From assembly GCA_002347965.1 (NCBI GenBank), contig DDYN01000013.1:18398-82397 (forward strand): 64,000 nucleotides of DNA, written 5' to 3'. Shown here one piece after another: positions 1-8,477 of this stretch. Under the pieces are notes generated by a model. That model did not search any database. It was not told the origin of the DNA and saw nothing but the letters and a program-made list of their open reading frames with translations. Each line of letters opens with the position of its first letter. The stretch's first letter is position 1. The translations under genes and the position numbers were made by a program. Origin of the DNA: UBA2233 sp002347965 [NCBI: Nitrospirae bacterium UBA2233]. Lineage in GTDB: Bacteria > UBA2233.

Positions 1-14
1 GCGGGTTCTCTTCT

Positions 15-959
15 ATGAGCGACAAAGGTGTTGTGCTGGTTACGGGCGGAGCAGGGTTTATCGGCTCGCACCTTTGCGAAAGGCTCCTTGCTACGGGATA
101 CCGCGTCCTTTGTGTGGACAACCTCCTTACTGGAAGGAAGTACAACCTCTCCCACCTGCTCGATCATCCGCTCTTTTCGTTTTACGAGCAAGACATCTCG
201 AAGTCTCTCTACCTCGATGAACCCCTGAAGATTGTCATCCATTTCGCTTCTGTCGCCTCTCCCAAGGATTACATGACCTTTCCGATCCAAACGCTCAAAG
301 CAGGCTCGCTTGGAACGTTCAACATGCTCGGCCTAGCAAAAGCCAAAAACGCAGACTTCGTCCTCGCCTCAACGTCTGAAGTATACGGCGACCCGGCAGA
401 GCACCCCCAGAAAGAAACCTACTGGGGCAACGTCAACCCAGTGGGCCCGAGGGCTGTGTACGACGAGTCAAAACGGTTTGCCGAGGCGCTTTCGATGGCC
501 TACATGCAAAAACACGGGATGCCCTCGCGAATTGCCAGAATCTTCAATACTTACGGCCCACGCATGCGGAGCGATGACGGCCGCGCAGTCCCGACGTTCG
601 TCATGCAGGCGTTAAAAAACGAGCCCATCACGATCCACGGGGACGGAACCCAGACCAGAAGCTTTTGCTATATCGACGATTTGATCGACGGGCTTATCGC
701 CCTCATTCATTCAAATGTCACCGGCCCCATTAACCTGGGCAATCCGCTGGAAACTTCTATCCTGGAAGTCGTACAATGGATCATAAAGCTCGCAGATAGC
801 GCATCCCCCATCGTCCACATCGAGCCCTTGCCAGATAACCCCAGAAGGAGGAACCCCGACATTGCGCTTGCAAAGCTCCATCTGGGGTTTGCTCCCAAAG
901 TGGGAATTCAAGAGGGGCTCGCCAAAACGATTGCCTATTACAGAGCTAGCATTGCCTAA
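15..959 (+). CDS. uxs: UDP-glucuronate decarboxylase (UDP-xylose synthase)
   Basis: Extended short-chain dehydrogenase of 314 aa that should convert UDP-glucuronate to UDP-xylose for cell-surface glycans, in the cytosol. The NAD-binding motif TGGAGFIG is at residues 10-17 and the catalytic pair is Y149/K153 (YDESK). The flanking WGNVNPVGPR and the RIFNTYGPRM and GDGTQTRSF segments are typical of the UXS branch rather than GalE or RmlB. Length matches the family. The ATG at 15 fits the family N-terminus, but no Shine-Dalgarno is visible and the frame is open to the window edge, so a longer form cannot be excluded. The nucleotide-sugar role is inferred from family motifs. Confidence 0.85.
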   Translation: MSDKGVVLVTGGAGFIGSHLCERLLATGYRVLCVDNLLTGRKYNLSHLLDHPLFSFYEQDISKSLYLDEPLKIVIHFASVASPKDYMTFPIQTLKAGSLGTFNMLGLAKAKNADFVLASTSEVYGDPAEHPQKETYWGNVNPVGPRAVYDESKRFAEALSMAYMQKHGMPSRIARIFNTYGPRMRSDDGRAVPTFVMQALKNEPITIHGDGTQTRSFCYIDDLIDGLIALIHSNVTGPINLGNPLETSILEVVQWIIKLADSASPIVHIEPLPDNPRRRNPDIALAKLHLGFAPKVGIQEGLAKTIAYYRASIA

Positions 960-999
960 TCCTGCCCTAGAGCCTAAGGAAGCCTAAAAAACCGCCAGA

Positions 1000-2799
1000 A
1001 TGACGAATACCCCTACGATTCGCAACTTTTCTATCATTGCCCATGTAGACCACGGCAAATCGACGCTTGCCGATAGGCTACTAGAGCGCACGGGCCTGGT
1101 AAACGTGCGAACGATGCGCCCGCAGTTCTTAGACCGGCTCGAGATCGAGAGGGAGCGGGGGATCACCATCAAGGCTCAGACGGTAAGAATGCCCTACGCC
1201 CACCCAGAGCTCGGGTTGTTTTTGCTCAACATGATCGATACGCCGGGCCATGTCGATTTCGGCTACGAGGTTTCAAGAAGCCTGGCCGCATGCGAAGGGG
1301 CACTGCTTTTGGTCGATGCCTCCCAAGGGGTAGAGGCCCAAACGCTCGCCAACGCCTATCTCGCCGTGGACCAAGGGCTTGAAGTCGTTTTGGTCATCAA
1401 CAAGATTGACCTTCCCTCCGCTAGGCCCGAAGATGTCCGAGCGGAAGTGGAAAACCTGCTCGGGCTTGACGCATCCAACGCCATCCTAGCCTCGGCCAAA
1501 GAGGGGGTTGGCATCGAGGCGATCCTCGATGCGCTCGTGCGCAGGATTCCCCCACCAAAAGGGACCCTGGAAAACCCGTTGCAGGCGCTTATTTTTGACA
1601 GCTGGTTCGATTCCTACAGGGGGGTTATCCTTCTTGTCCGCGTGTTCGAGGGAACGCTCACCCCGAACACCGCCGTGGAGATCGCCTCCAGCGGGGAACA
1701 CTTCCAGATCGAGGAGCTTGGCGTTTTCCAGCCGGACGCTACCCCATCCAGCCAGCTTGGCTCCGGCGAGGTAGGCTACGTGATTTTGGGAATCAAAGAA
1801 ATCCTAAAAGCCCGGGTGGGAGATACGCTGATCGACCCGAAGCGGCGTGCCGCGGCGCTTCCAGGATTCCGAACGATACAACCAAACGTTTACGCCGGCG
1901 TCTTTCCCGTTCGTTCGGACGACCTCGGTAAACTAAGACACTCCCTCGAGAAGTTAAGCCTCAACGACGCTTCGATTCAGATCGAACCCGAGACCTCCAG
2001 AGCGCTAGGCTTCGGGTTTCGGCTAGGCTTTCTTGGGATGCTGCACATGGAGATCGTCCAGGAAAGGCTTGAGCGCGAGTATGGGCTGGACTTAGTCATC
2101 ACCTCGCCAACTGTCAAGTACCGAGCCTTTTTAGTAGACGGGAATATCTTGGAAATTTCCAACCCCTCCGATTTGCCCCCGCCCAACAAGGTCGAACGAA
2201 TCGAGGAGCCCTTCCTCAACTTAACGGTATACACGCCCGAAGTTTACCTAGGCCAGGTCCTTAAGCTTCTCGAAGAGAAACGGGGCGTGCAAAAGGGCAT
2301 CACGTACCCATCCGCCTTAAGGGTTGTACTGACGTACGAGATTCCGCTGGCCGAGATCATCATGGATTTTCACGACAGGCTCAAATCTCTTTCCAGGGGT
2401 TATGCCTCGATGGATTACGCGTTCCTAGGCTATAAGCCTTCTGATTTGGTGAAGCTAGACATTCTCGTCAATCAAGAAAGCGTAGACGCCCTGTCTTTGC
2501 TTGTTCCTCAGAGCAAAGCATATACCAAGGCCCGCGCGCTCGTAGACACGTTGAAATCCACCATTCCCCGACAACTGTTCGAGGTTGCCATCCAAGCGTC
2601 GATCGGCTCCAGGGTAATCGCAAGGAGCTCCGTCTCGGCGCTGCGCAAGAACGTAACGGCCAAATGTTACGGTGGGGATATCACAAGGAAACGAAAACTT
2701 CTTGAAAAACAGAAAGAAGGCAAGAAAAGGCTTAAAATGGTGGGCAACGTCGAGATCCCACAAGAGGCCTTTCTGGCCGTTTTAAAAATGGAGAAATAG
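1000..2799 (+). CDS. lepA: Elongation factor 4 (LepA) back-translocating GTPase
   Basis: Translational GTPase of 599 aa, full length for LepA. G1 is at residues 14-21 (AHVDHGKS), followed by DTPGHVDF (G3) and NKID (G4), the EF-G-like domains II, III and V, and the LepA-specific C-terminal domain rich in K/R (residues about 520-599) that enters the ribosomal A site. It acts on stalled ribosomes in the cytosol. It sits 3 nt upstream of lepB, the classic lepA-lepB arrangement, so the two are probably co-transcribed. The ribosome-binding site is weak (AAGGA about 19 nt upstream). Confidence 0.97.
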   Translation: MTNTPTIRNFSIIAHVDHGKSTLADRLLERTGLVNVRTMRPQFLDRLEIERERGITIKAQTVRMPYAHPELGLFLLNMIDTPGHVDFGYEVSRSLAACEGALLLVDASQGVEAQTLANAYLAVDQGLEVVLVINKIDLPSARPEDVRAEVENLLGLDASNAILASAKEGVGIEAILDALVRRIPPPKGTLENPLQALIFDSWFDSYRGVILLVRVFEGTLTPNTAVEIASSGEHFQIEELGVFQPDATPSSQLGSGEVGYVILGIKEILKARVGDTLIDPKRRAAALPGFRTIQPNVYAGVFPVRSDDLGKLRHSLEKLSLNDASIQIEPETSRALGFGFRLGFLGMLHMEIVQERLEREYGLDLVITSPTVKYRAFLVDGNILEISNPSDLPPPNKVERIEEPFLNLTVYTPEVYLGQVLKLLEEKRGVQKGITYPSALRVVLTYEIPLAEIIMDFHDRLKSLSRGYASMDYAFLGYKPSDLVKLDILVNQESVDALSLLVPQSKAYTKARALVDTLKSTIPRQLFEVAIQASIGSRVIARSSVSALRKNVTAKCYGGDITRKRKLLEKQKEGKKRLKMVGNVEIPQEAFLAVLKMEK

Positions 2800-2802
2800 C
2801 AG

Positions 2803-3450
2803 GTGTACCCTTCAAGAGAAGAAGTGGCGACAAACGAGAAGACGTCGAAAAAGAGCATCGTCCTGGAGTATGCCAAGTCTTTGCTCATCGCGCTCGTACT
2901 CGCGTTGTTCGTGCGCACGTTCTTCGTGCAAGCCTACAAGATCCCCTCGGGGTCGATGCTCGAAACGCTAAAGATCGGCGACCACATCCTGGTCGAGAAG
3001 TTCCTGTTCGGGACGCACATTCCTTTTACCGACATCGTCGTCCTTCCTTTCAGGCAACCCAAACGGGGTGACGTCGTCGTTTTTCGCTATCCATCAGACC
3101 CAAGCCTCGATTTTATCAAGCGTATCATCGCTGTGCCCGGCGATACCGTTCAAGGTGTCAACAAAGACATTTACGTGAACGGAAAGAAGCTAAAAGAGCC
3201 CTACATTCAACATATCGACAATTTTGTCCTGCCTGCCTACATTTCCCCGAGGGACAATTTCGGACCTCTTCGCGTCCCTAAAGACAGCTATTTCGCCATG
3301 GGGGACAACCGGGACAACTCCAAGGACAGCCGCTTTTGGGGGTTCGTCCCCAGGCGCAATATTAAAGGAAAGGCCATGGTGATCTACTTTTCCTGGGATA
3401 GCACAGCCCACAGTGTGCGCTTAAGCCGCATAGGGGACATCGTTCATTAA
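2803..3450 (+). CDS. lepB: Signal peptidase I
   Basis: Membrane-bound serine protease that removes signal peptides from Sec-exported proteins. One N-terminal membrane segment (residues about 22-43) precedes the periplasmic domain. The nucleophile is S51 in the PSGSM motif and the general base is K106 in FIKRIIAVPGD. The C-terminal box with MGDNRDNSKDSR is also present. At 215 aa it is a short, single-anchor type. The GTG start at 2803 lies 3 nt after the lepA stop, with GGAG inside the lepA end as Shine-Dalgarno. Another GTG at 2824 would still keep the membrane anchor. Confidence 0.95.
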   Translation: MYPSREEVATNEKTSKKSIVLEYAKSLLIALVLALFVRTFFVQAYKIPSGSMLETLKIGDHILVEKFLFGTHIPFTDIVVLPFRQPKRGDVVVFRYPSDPSLDFIKRIIAVPGDTVQGVNKDIYVNGKKLKEPYIQHIDNFVLPAYISPRDNFGPLRVPKDSYFAMGDNRDNSKDSRFWGFVPRRNIKGKAMVIYFSWDSTAHSVRLSRIGDIVH

Positions 3451-3475
3451 TCAACCAACAGAAGGAGGGCCACCT

Positions 3476-3841
3476 ATGGACAATCGAGAATCATCCGAAA
3501 CTCAAGAGACGCAAGCGCAGGCTGAGGCGCTCACGATCGAGGCGCTTCTTGCACCGGCCTACCAGACGGTCGAGAATCAGCTCCGGCTGGTCGAGCTCGA
3601 CGTCAAACGCTTCATTAACCAGTTGGCAGGGCTCCGGGAGCAGATCGATGCCAACCCCCAGTACACAATAGGTAAGGCAGGCCAGATCTCCACTCAGATC
3701 CTTAACGCCATTCAAAAGATGGGGGCTATTCAGCAGACATCGGCCGAACTCATCGCAAACATGGAGGCCGAAGGCCGGAGACTCATCGAATCCCACCAGG
3801 CGGTTTGCAAGGCGCCAGCCAACCAGGAAGAGGCCGTTTAG
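3476..3841 (+). CDS. Small helical protein of unknown function
   Basis: A 121-aa soluble protein that I do not recognise. It has a very good ribosome-binding site (GAAGGAGG, 6 nt before ATG) and follows lepB by 25 nt, so it is likely the last gene of lepA-lepB. The sequence is Q/E/A-rich with long amphipathic helices (residues about 20-110) suggesting a coiled coil or helical bundle. There is one cysteine near the C-terminus and no signal peptide or membrane segment. The overall style recalls small cytosolic structural or adaptor proteins, but no function can be assigned. Confidence 0.75.
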   Translation: MDNRESSETQETQAQAEALTIEALLAPAYQTVENQLRLVELDVKRFINQLAGLREQIDANPQYTIGKAGQISTQILNAIQKMGAIQQTSAELIANMEAEGRRLIESHQAVCKAPANQEEAV

Positions 3842-3847
3842 TACGGC

Positions 3848-4579
3848 CTAAGAAGAGAGCCGCCCCTCCTTACCGAAACCGGTTAAGGAGTGGGCGGAAA
3901 TCCTCGGAAGAAGGCGTACTCTCGTTCCTTGTTCTTTGATTGACCTGCAGATCGTCGTCAGGTAGATGCGCCTTTGAAGAAATGTGCTGTACTTGCTCAC
4001 CGTTGTCCGGTCGAATACCTTCCAGCCAAGTCGCCGGAAAAGTTCGGCGCGCCGCCTTGTTTCGAACGTAAGCATCTGCCCGTAAACAACATCCTCCCCC
4101 CGCTTGGCTACCTCCTTCAAGAATTGTTCGAGTAGCACCTTTGCAACTCCCGCGTTCCGGTAGGCTTCTTGAACGTTAAAATGGAAATGGGCTCCATGAA
4201 GAGGGACCTTGGGTATCTCCCTCCACCCTTTTAGGCAAAGCCACAGACAGAACCGTAAGGAGTCCTTATCGTACCGGCCTAGCATAATCTTTCCGAGTAC
4301 CGCCACGACAAACCCAGGCAAGCGGGTCGCCCTATAAAGGCGATAACGCCACCTCCTCACGCTCCCTACGATGTAGCCTATCACCACTCCGTTAGGATCG
4401 AGGGCGACGAAGGCCAGGTCTGGCTCAACGCTCAAATAGTATCCTGTGAGATACTTTGAGAACAGCCGGGTATCCTTGAAGACGCGATCGATAGGCCTTC
4501 CAAGAAAGCCGGTTTCGCAGCAGAGCGCCTCGAGGCCGCTTTGGAATGATTGCCGGTAAGGAACGACTTGAAAATGCAC
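3848..4579 (-). CDS. GNAT-family N-acyltransferase
   Basis: A 243-aa acyltransferase-like protein. The core has the GNAT pattern: a beta strand with FVALDPNGVVIGYIVGS (about 57-73), then a helix after NAGVAKVLLEQFL that corresponds to the acetyl-CoA pyrophosphate loop, and a late ELFRRLGWKVFDRT segment. Substrate is unknown. It starts with GTG at 4579 preceded by GGGAAGGGG. It converges on the small helical gene with a 6-nt gap and is divergent from the peroxiredoxin. The C-terminal 40 residues are basic and lie outside the GNAT fold. Confidence 0.7.
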   Translation of the reverse strand: MHFQVVPYRQSFQSGLEALCCETGFLGRPIDRVFKDTRLFSKYLTGYYLSVEPDLAFVALDPNGVVIGYIVGSVRRWRYRLYRATRLPGFVVAVLGKIMLGRYDKDSLRFCLWLCLKGWREIPKVPLHGAHFHFNVQEAYRNAGVAKVLLEQFLKEVAKRGEDVVYGQMLTFETRRRAELFRRLGWKVFDRTTVSKYSTFLQRRIYLTTICRSIKEQGTRVRLLPRISAHSLTGFGKEGRLSS

Positions 4580-4676
4580 CTAAAGCCCCTTCCCTTGGGA
4601 AGTACAAGCGAATTAAAATTCTTGCAACCGGATTATACTACCACAGCTTAAACAGGAACCCCTCGTGCCCTCCCGG

Positions 4677-4705
4677 TTGACATCAGTTGATTATTGTACT
4701 ATATT
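4677..4705 (+). promoter_or_regulatory. Sigma70 promoter of the peroxiredoxin gene
   Basis: A perfect -35 TTGACA (4677-4682) and -10 TATATT (4700-4705) separated by exactly 17 bp, about 90 bp upstream of the peroxiredoxin ATG. This leaves an untranslated leader of roughly 85 nt with AGGAGAAAC as ribosome-binding site. It is among the best promoter matches in the window. Confidence 0.7.
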
Positions 4706-4796
4706 GCTCATATTAGGCTCTTGTCCGCCCGGGCTCTAAAAAGCTGGGTGTCCATGAGTTTTGTGAAAAAACAACCACAAGCAACAGGAGAAACAC

Positions 4797-5315
4797 ATGA
4801 TTCAGGTTCGCTCCCAAGCCCCGGATTTCTCGTGTAACGCGTACCTAAAAGGAAACAACCAGCCTGTGAAAGTGAGCCTCGCGGATTATCGCGGAAAGTG
4901 GGCGGTCTTATTCTTCTACCCGATGGACTTTACGTTCGTATGCCCCACGGAGCTCAGAGCCTTCGCCGAAGCAAAGCACGAGATCGAGTCGCTTGGGGGA
5001 GCCGTTGTCGCCGCCTCGTGTGACAGCTTTTACTCGCACCTTGCCTGGTTTTCCAGAGATCTTCCGGAGGTAGATTACCCCGTACTTGCCGATAAGACAG
5101 GAGAAATTGCCCGCAAGTACGGAATTTACCTCGAAAGCGAAGGAATTTCTTTGAGGGGGTTGTTCATTGTAGACCCTAACGGCGTGCTCCGCTACCAGGT
5201 TGTAACAGACTTAGGCGTAGGCCGCGCGACCGAAGAAACCATCCGCGTTCTCCAGGCTCTGCAAACCGGCGCCAACTGTCCAGCAAACTGGAAGCCGGGC
5301 CAAAAAACGCTCTAA
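4797..5315 (+). CDS. Typical 2-Cys peroxiredoxin (AhpC/Prx1 type)
   Basis: Cytosolic thiol peroxidase of 172 aa that reduces H2O2 and organic hydroperoxides. The peroxidatic cysteine is C49 in FTFVCPTEL and the resolving cysteine is C161 in the C-terminal CPANW motif, as in typical 2-Cys enzymes. An extra C13 is present. It has its own strong promoter and an AGGAGAAACAC ribosome-binding site. It converges with trxB across a shared terminator; thioredoxin reductase next door is a plausible electron source via thioredoxin, though the two are not co-transcribed. Confidence 0.93.
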   Translation: MIQVRSQAPDFSCNAYLKGNNQPVKVSLADYRGKWAVLFFYPMDFTFVCPTELRAFAEAKHEIESLGGAVVAASCDSFYSHLAWFSRDLPEVDYPVLADKTGEIARKYGIYLESEGISLRGLFIVDPNGVLRYQVVTDLGVGRATEETIRVLQALQTGANCPANWKPGQKTL

Positions 5316-5333
5316 AGGGGCGAGGTCAAACAC

Positions 5334-5364
5334 AAAAAAGGCGGGGGGAAGCCCCGCCTTTTTT
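5334..5364. terminator. Bidirectional intrinsic terminator between peroxiredoxin and trxB
   Basis: Perfect inverted repeat: six A plus GGCGGGG (5334-5346), a GGAAG loop, then CCCCGCC plus six T (5352-5364). The GC stem flanked by A and T runs gives a rho-independent terminator on both strands, serving the convergent genes. Confidence 0.9.
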
Positions 5365-5365
5365 G

Positions 5366-6328
5366 TTAGGCTTTGCCTTGAAAAGAGGCCTCATGTTCCT
5401 CGAGGAATCGTTCGGCCAGGATCGCGGCCATACATCCCGAACCCGCTGCCGTGACCGCCTGCCGAAACGCGGAGTCTTGGACGTCCCCGCAGGCAAACAC
5501 GCCTTCGATCGATGTCCTGACGTTTTCATGCGTCAGGATATACCCCCTCTCGTCCGTCGCCAACTTCCCCATGAAGAGTTTTGTGTTAGGCTCGTGGCCG
5601 ATAGCGATGAACAGCCCGTCGAGAGACACCTCTTCTTTTTTGTTTGTCTTCACGTCGAGAAGAACCGCTCCCTGAAGCCCATTCTTAGCATCTCCAATCA
5701 AGTCGGCGACCACGCGATTCCACAGGAATTCGATCTTTGGGTTGGACAACGCGCGCTCTTGCATGATCTTCGAGGCCCTAAGGGCGTCCCTACGGTGAAT
5801 GACCTTCACTTTCGTCGCAAAGCGCGTCAAAAACAGCGCTTCTTCCAAGGCCGTATCGCCACCCCCGACGATGGCCACCTCTTTGCCCCTGAAAAAGAAC
5901 CCGTCGCAGGTGGCGCAGGCGCTCAGCCCCTTCCCCATAAACTGCTTTTCTTTTTCCAGTCCAAGGAGCTTCGCCGAGGCCCCGGTTGCGATAATCACCG
6001 TATCTGCCTCAAGCTCGCCGCCATCGAACGTGACACAAAACGGCCGAAGGGTGAAATCAACGGAAGTAGCGGGCTTGGCGATGATTTGCGCGCCAAACCT
6101 AGCCGCTTGCTGACGCATCTTTTCCATAAACTCCGGCCCTTGAACGCCCTCCGGAAAACCCGGAAAGTTTTCGACCTCGGTTGTGGTCGTCAATTGACCG
6201 CCCGGAATGGGGCCTTCAAGCACGCAAGTCTTCAGACAGGCCCTGGAAGCGTAAATCGCGGCCGTAAGCCCGGCAGGACCGCTTCCCAAGATTACAACGT
6301 CAAAGCCTGCCGTTTGAGTCTGCGCCAT
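5366..6328 (-). CDS. trxB: Thioredoxin reductase (NADPH)
   Basis: FAD/NADPH enzyme of 320 aa that reduces thioredoxin. From the chosen start, the FAD motif GSGPAG is at residues 15-20, the redox pair CATC is C138/C141, the NADPH motif GGGDTA follows, and the C-terminal FAD motif has GVFACGDV. The ATG at 6328 is chosen because it has a GGAGG at 6341-6345 and avoids overlap with the flavin reductase gene; an in-frame ATG at 6367 also exists. It is co-directional with the flavin reductase 7 nt upstream, suggesting a two-gene redox operon. Confidence 0.95.
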   Translation of the reverse strand: MAQTQTAGFDVVILGSGPAGLTAAIYASRACLKTCVLEGPIPGGQLTTTTEVENFPGFPEGVQGPEFMEKMRQQAARFGAQIIAKPATSVDFTLRPFCVTFDGGELEADTVIIATGASAKLLGLEKEKQFMGKGLSACATCDGFFFRGKEVAIVGGGDTALEEALFLTRFATKVKVIHRRDALRASKIMQERALSNPKIEFLWNRVVADLIGDAKNGLQGAVLLDVKTNKKEEVSLDGLFIAIGHEPNTKLFMGKLATDERGYILTHENVRTSIEGVFACGDVQDSAFRQAVTAAGSGCMAAILAERFLEEHEASFQGKA

Positions 6329-6335
6329 CTCTAAA

Positions 6336-6815
6336 CTAACCTCCATAGTGCCAAGGCGTGTCCGCAAGCGTCATGAGCGGCTCGTCCTGCTTGAGTACCG
6401 AATCGATCACTTCGACGATAAACACGCTATGGTCACCCCTCTTGACGATCTCAAAGACACGCGTTTCTACCCAGCCAAACGCCTCTTCAATGACCGGAGA
6501 GGCCGTGTGGTTGGTCAACGTGAAACGATGGCCGTTGATCTTTTCGCCCTCTTGCACCGAGGGACGGAAAAAAGCGGAAGCGATCTCTTGCTGGCCCTGC
6601 TTCAAAAAACTCACGGCCAACGCCTTCGAGGCTTCCGCAAGGCTATGCAGCTTTGAACCCCCTTGAAGCGCCACCATCAACATCGGGGGCCGGAACGACG
6701 CTTGAGCAAGCCAGTTGACCGTTCCTGCCGAAACCTCTTCTCCGGCCTTGGCGCCGACGATGAACAGCCCGTAAGGAATTTTTCGTAAGAGCGTTTTTTT
6801 TGCTTCCTCGTCCAT
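6336..6815 (-). CDS. Flavin reductase-like FMN-binding protein
   Basis: A 159-aa protein of the flavin reductase split-barrel family. The N-terminus (residues about 10-45, with IPYGLFIVGA and TVNWLAQASFRPP) matches the flavoredoxin/Hrb-like branch that binds FMN and passes electrons to rubredoxin-type or flavodiiron partners. The start at 6815 is fixed by AGGAGG at 6821-6826; an ATG further upstream (6866) lacks such a site. It lies directly upstream of trxB. Partner and substrate are unknown. Confidence 0.85.
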   Translation of the reverse strand: MDEEAKKTLLRKIPYGLFIVGAKAGEEVSAGTVNWLAQASFRPPMLMVALQGGSKLHSLAEASKALAVSFLKQGQQEIASAFFRPSVQEGEKINGHRFTLTNHTASPVIEEAFGWVETRVFEIVKRGDHSVFIVEVIDSVLKQDEPLMTLADTPWHYGG

Positions 6816-7050
6816 ATATACCTCCTTTGGTTGGTTTGCGCGGAGGCAGGCCCTATCAGCCCGCACTGGCTAGTATGTTTAGTTTAGCAAAAACTAGCGC
6901 GGGTTTGCACGTGCTATATATTCGGGCTTATTCTGGATTTGACTAGAATCTATTTATATGCCTAAATGAACCTTTTAAGGAGTAGTTTTGCACCGCGGCA
7001 AGCCTAGGTTAACCGGGTCTGTATCTAAACTCAAAAAAAGGAGGAAAACC

Positions 7051-7986
7051 ATGGCCATTCTAGAAGGCAGAGTCGCAATTGTCACGGGAGCAGGGAGGGG
7101 GATTGGAAAAGAAGAAGCCATAGAGCTCGCCCGCAACGGCGCCAAGGTAGTAATCAACGACGTAGGGGCTCATTTTGACGGGACCGGTGCCGACCACACA
7201 CCGTCCCAGCAAGTCGCGGATGAAATCAAGGCATTCGGCGGAGAAGCCGTCGTCAACTACGAGTCCGTATCCGACTTTGCCGGCGCCAAGCGGATTATCG
7301 AGTGCGCGTTGGACACATTCGGCGAGCTCCACATCGTCGTGAACAACGCGGGGATATTAAGAGACAGAATGATCTTCAACATGGCCGAAGAAGATTTCGA
7401 CGCGGTCATAAACGTGCATTTGAAGGGGACGTTCAACGTCAGCCGCCATGCCTGCGCCTACTTCAGGGAGGCAAACAAGGCGGGCAAAGACCTGCAGCCC
7501 AGGATCATCAACACCGCCTCGGACGCCGGGCTTTTGGGCAACCCTGGTCAGGCCAATTACGGCGCGGCCAAGGCAGGAATCGCCACCATGTCCATCGTTA
7601 TCGATATGGAGATGTCCCGGTACGGCGTGGCCTGCAACTGCATCGCACCCCTAGCAAGAACACGCCTAACGGTAGACGCCACGCCTTCAACGGCGGCGAT
7701 CATGGGCCAAACATTCGAGGGCGACTTCGACCCCTTCCACCCCAAACATATCGCTCCGCTGGTTGCCTACTTAGGCTCCGTCGAGGCGGGCTCCATCCAT
7801 GGCCAAGTATTTCGGGTAGGCGCGGGTACCGTTTGGGGGATGCAAGGATGGCATAGCGTAGCCAAGATATCGAAGAAAGGGTTCCTCACGGTAGAAGAAC
7901 TTTCTAAACGCATGCAAGAGGAGCTGTTGCCAAAGCTCCCACCCAAAGAAGAAATTACGGCCGTTTTTACCGAAATTCAATTTTAA
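7051..7986 (+). CDS. SDR-family dehydrogenase (MFE-2/FabG-like)
   Basis: Short-chain dehydrogenase of 311 aa. The cofactor motif TGAGRGIG is at residues 12-19, NNAG follows, and the catalytic triad is S157, Y170 and K174. The insertion GAHFDGTGAD after the second strand is typical of the multifunctional-enzyme 2 and 17-beta-HSD4 (3-hydroxyacyl-CoA dehydrogenase) branch, and the C-terminus is about 50 residues longer than FabG. Substrate is unproven. The start at 7051 is set by AAAAAGGAGGAAAACC. The phosphatase gene follows by 2 nt and is probably co-transcribed. Confidence 0.85.
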   Translation: MAILEGRVAIVTGAGRGIGKEEAIELARNGAKVVINDVGAHFDGTGADHTPSQQVADEIKAFGGEAVVNYESVSDFAGAKRIIECALDTFGELHIVVNNAGILRDRMIFNMAEEDFDAVINVHLKGTFNVSRHACAYFREANKAGKDLQPRIINTASDAGLLGNPGQANYGAAKAGIATMSIVIDMEMSRYGVACNCIAPLARTRLTVDATPSTAAIMGQTFEGDFDPFHPKHIAPLVAYLGSVEAGSIHGQVFRVGAGTVWGMQGWHSVAKISKKGFLTVEELSKRMQEELLPKLPPKEEITAVFTEIQF

Positions 7987-7988
7987 GC

Positions 7989-8477
7989 GTGCGAATACTC
8001 GTCGTCTGTCACGCGAACACGTTCCGCTCGCCCATGGCTTGGGCCCTCCTTCAGAGGGCCCTTGTACCATGGAGAGGGCTTTTCGAGCTCGATTCGGGAG
8101 GAATCGGAACGCACGCCCGCGAGGGAGGGCTGATGTCGCTAGATGCCAGGCTTTCCCTGAAAGAGGCGGGCATCGAGCTTGACGAAAACGCCTTCCGCTC
8201 GAAGGACTTAAAGCGGCACCCCGAGGCGGTATTCGGCGCAGACTTGGTTATCGCGATGACACAAGAGCAATGCTCGTTGCTCTTGGACGCATTCCCGGAG
8301 ATCAACCCTGGCATTGTCCACACCTGGCTCGCCCTTGCCGATGAGTCCGGCGACATCGAAGACCCTTGCGGGAAAGGCCCCGAAGGGGCTGGAGCATGTC
8401 TTCGTGAACTCGAACGAACGCTCCCTTCGGTCGTGAACAATCTTCTTGGGTTAGCCCTAAAATCTTTTACGCCTTAA
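7989..8477 (+). CDS. Low-molecular-weight protein tyrosine phosphatase family
   Basis: A 162-aa protein with the P-loop C7-x5-R13-S near the N-terminus, as in low-molecular-weight phosphatases and related arsenate reductases. The usual general-acid DP motif is present late in the protein (EDPCGKG). Asn at position 10 matches the CxxN pattern. The GTG start lies 2 nt after the SDR stop, implying translational coupling. Its end overlaps the convergent pepA by 4 nt. Whether it acts on phosphotyrosine proteins or arsenate cannot be told. Confidence 0.82.
   Translation: MRILVVCHANTFRSPMAWALLQRALVPWRGLFELDSGGIGTHAREGGLMSLDARLSLKEAGIELDENAFRSKDLKRHPEAVFGADLVIAMTQEQCSLLLDAFPEINPGIVHTWLALADESGDIEDPCGKGPEGAGACLRELERTLPSVVNNLLGLALKSFTP

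Noticed and set aside
5363-6334. A 323-codon plus-strand frame opposite trxB
   Set aside because: It is antisense to a clear trxB, rich in R/P/H, and has no family pattern or suitable ribosome-binding site.
6867-7050. Promoter with TTGACT upstream of the SDR gene
   Set aside because: No -10 hexamer at an acceptable distance could be matched with confidence.
7302-7856. A 184-codon frame inside the SDR gene
   Set aside because: It is an out-of-frame shadow of a strongly conserved dehydrogenase, with R/H/Q-biased composition.
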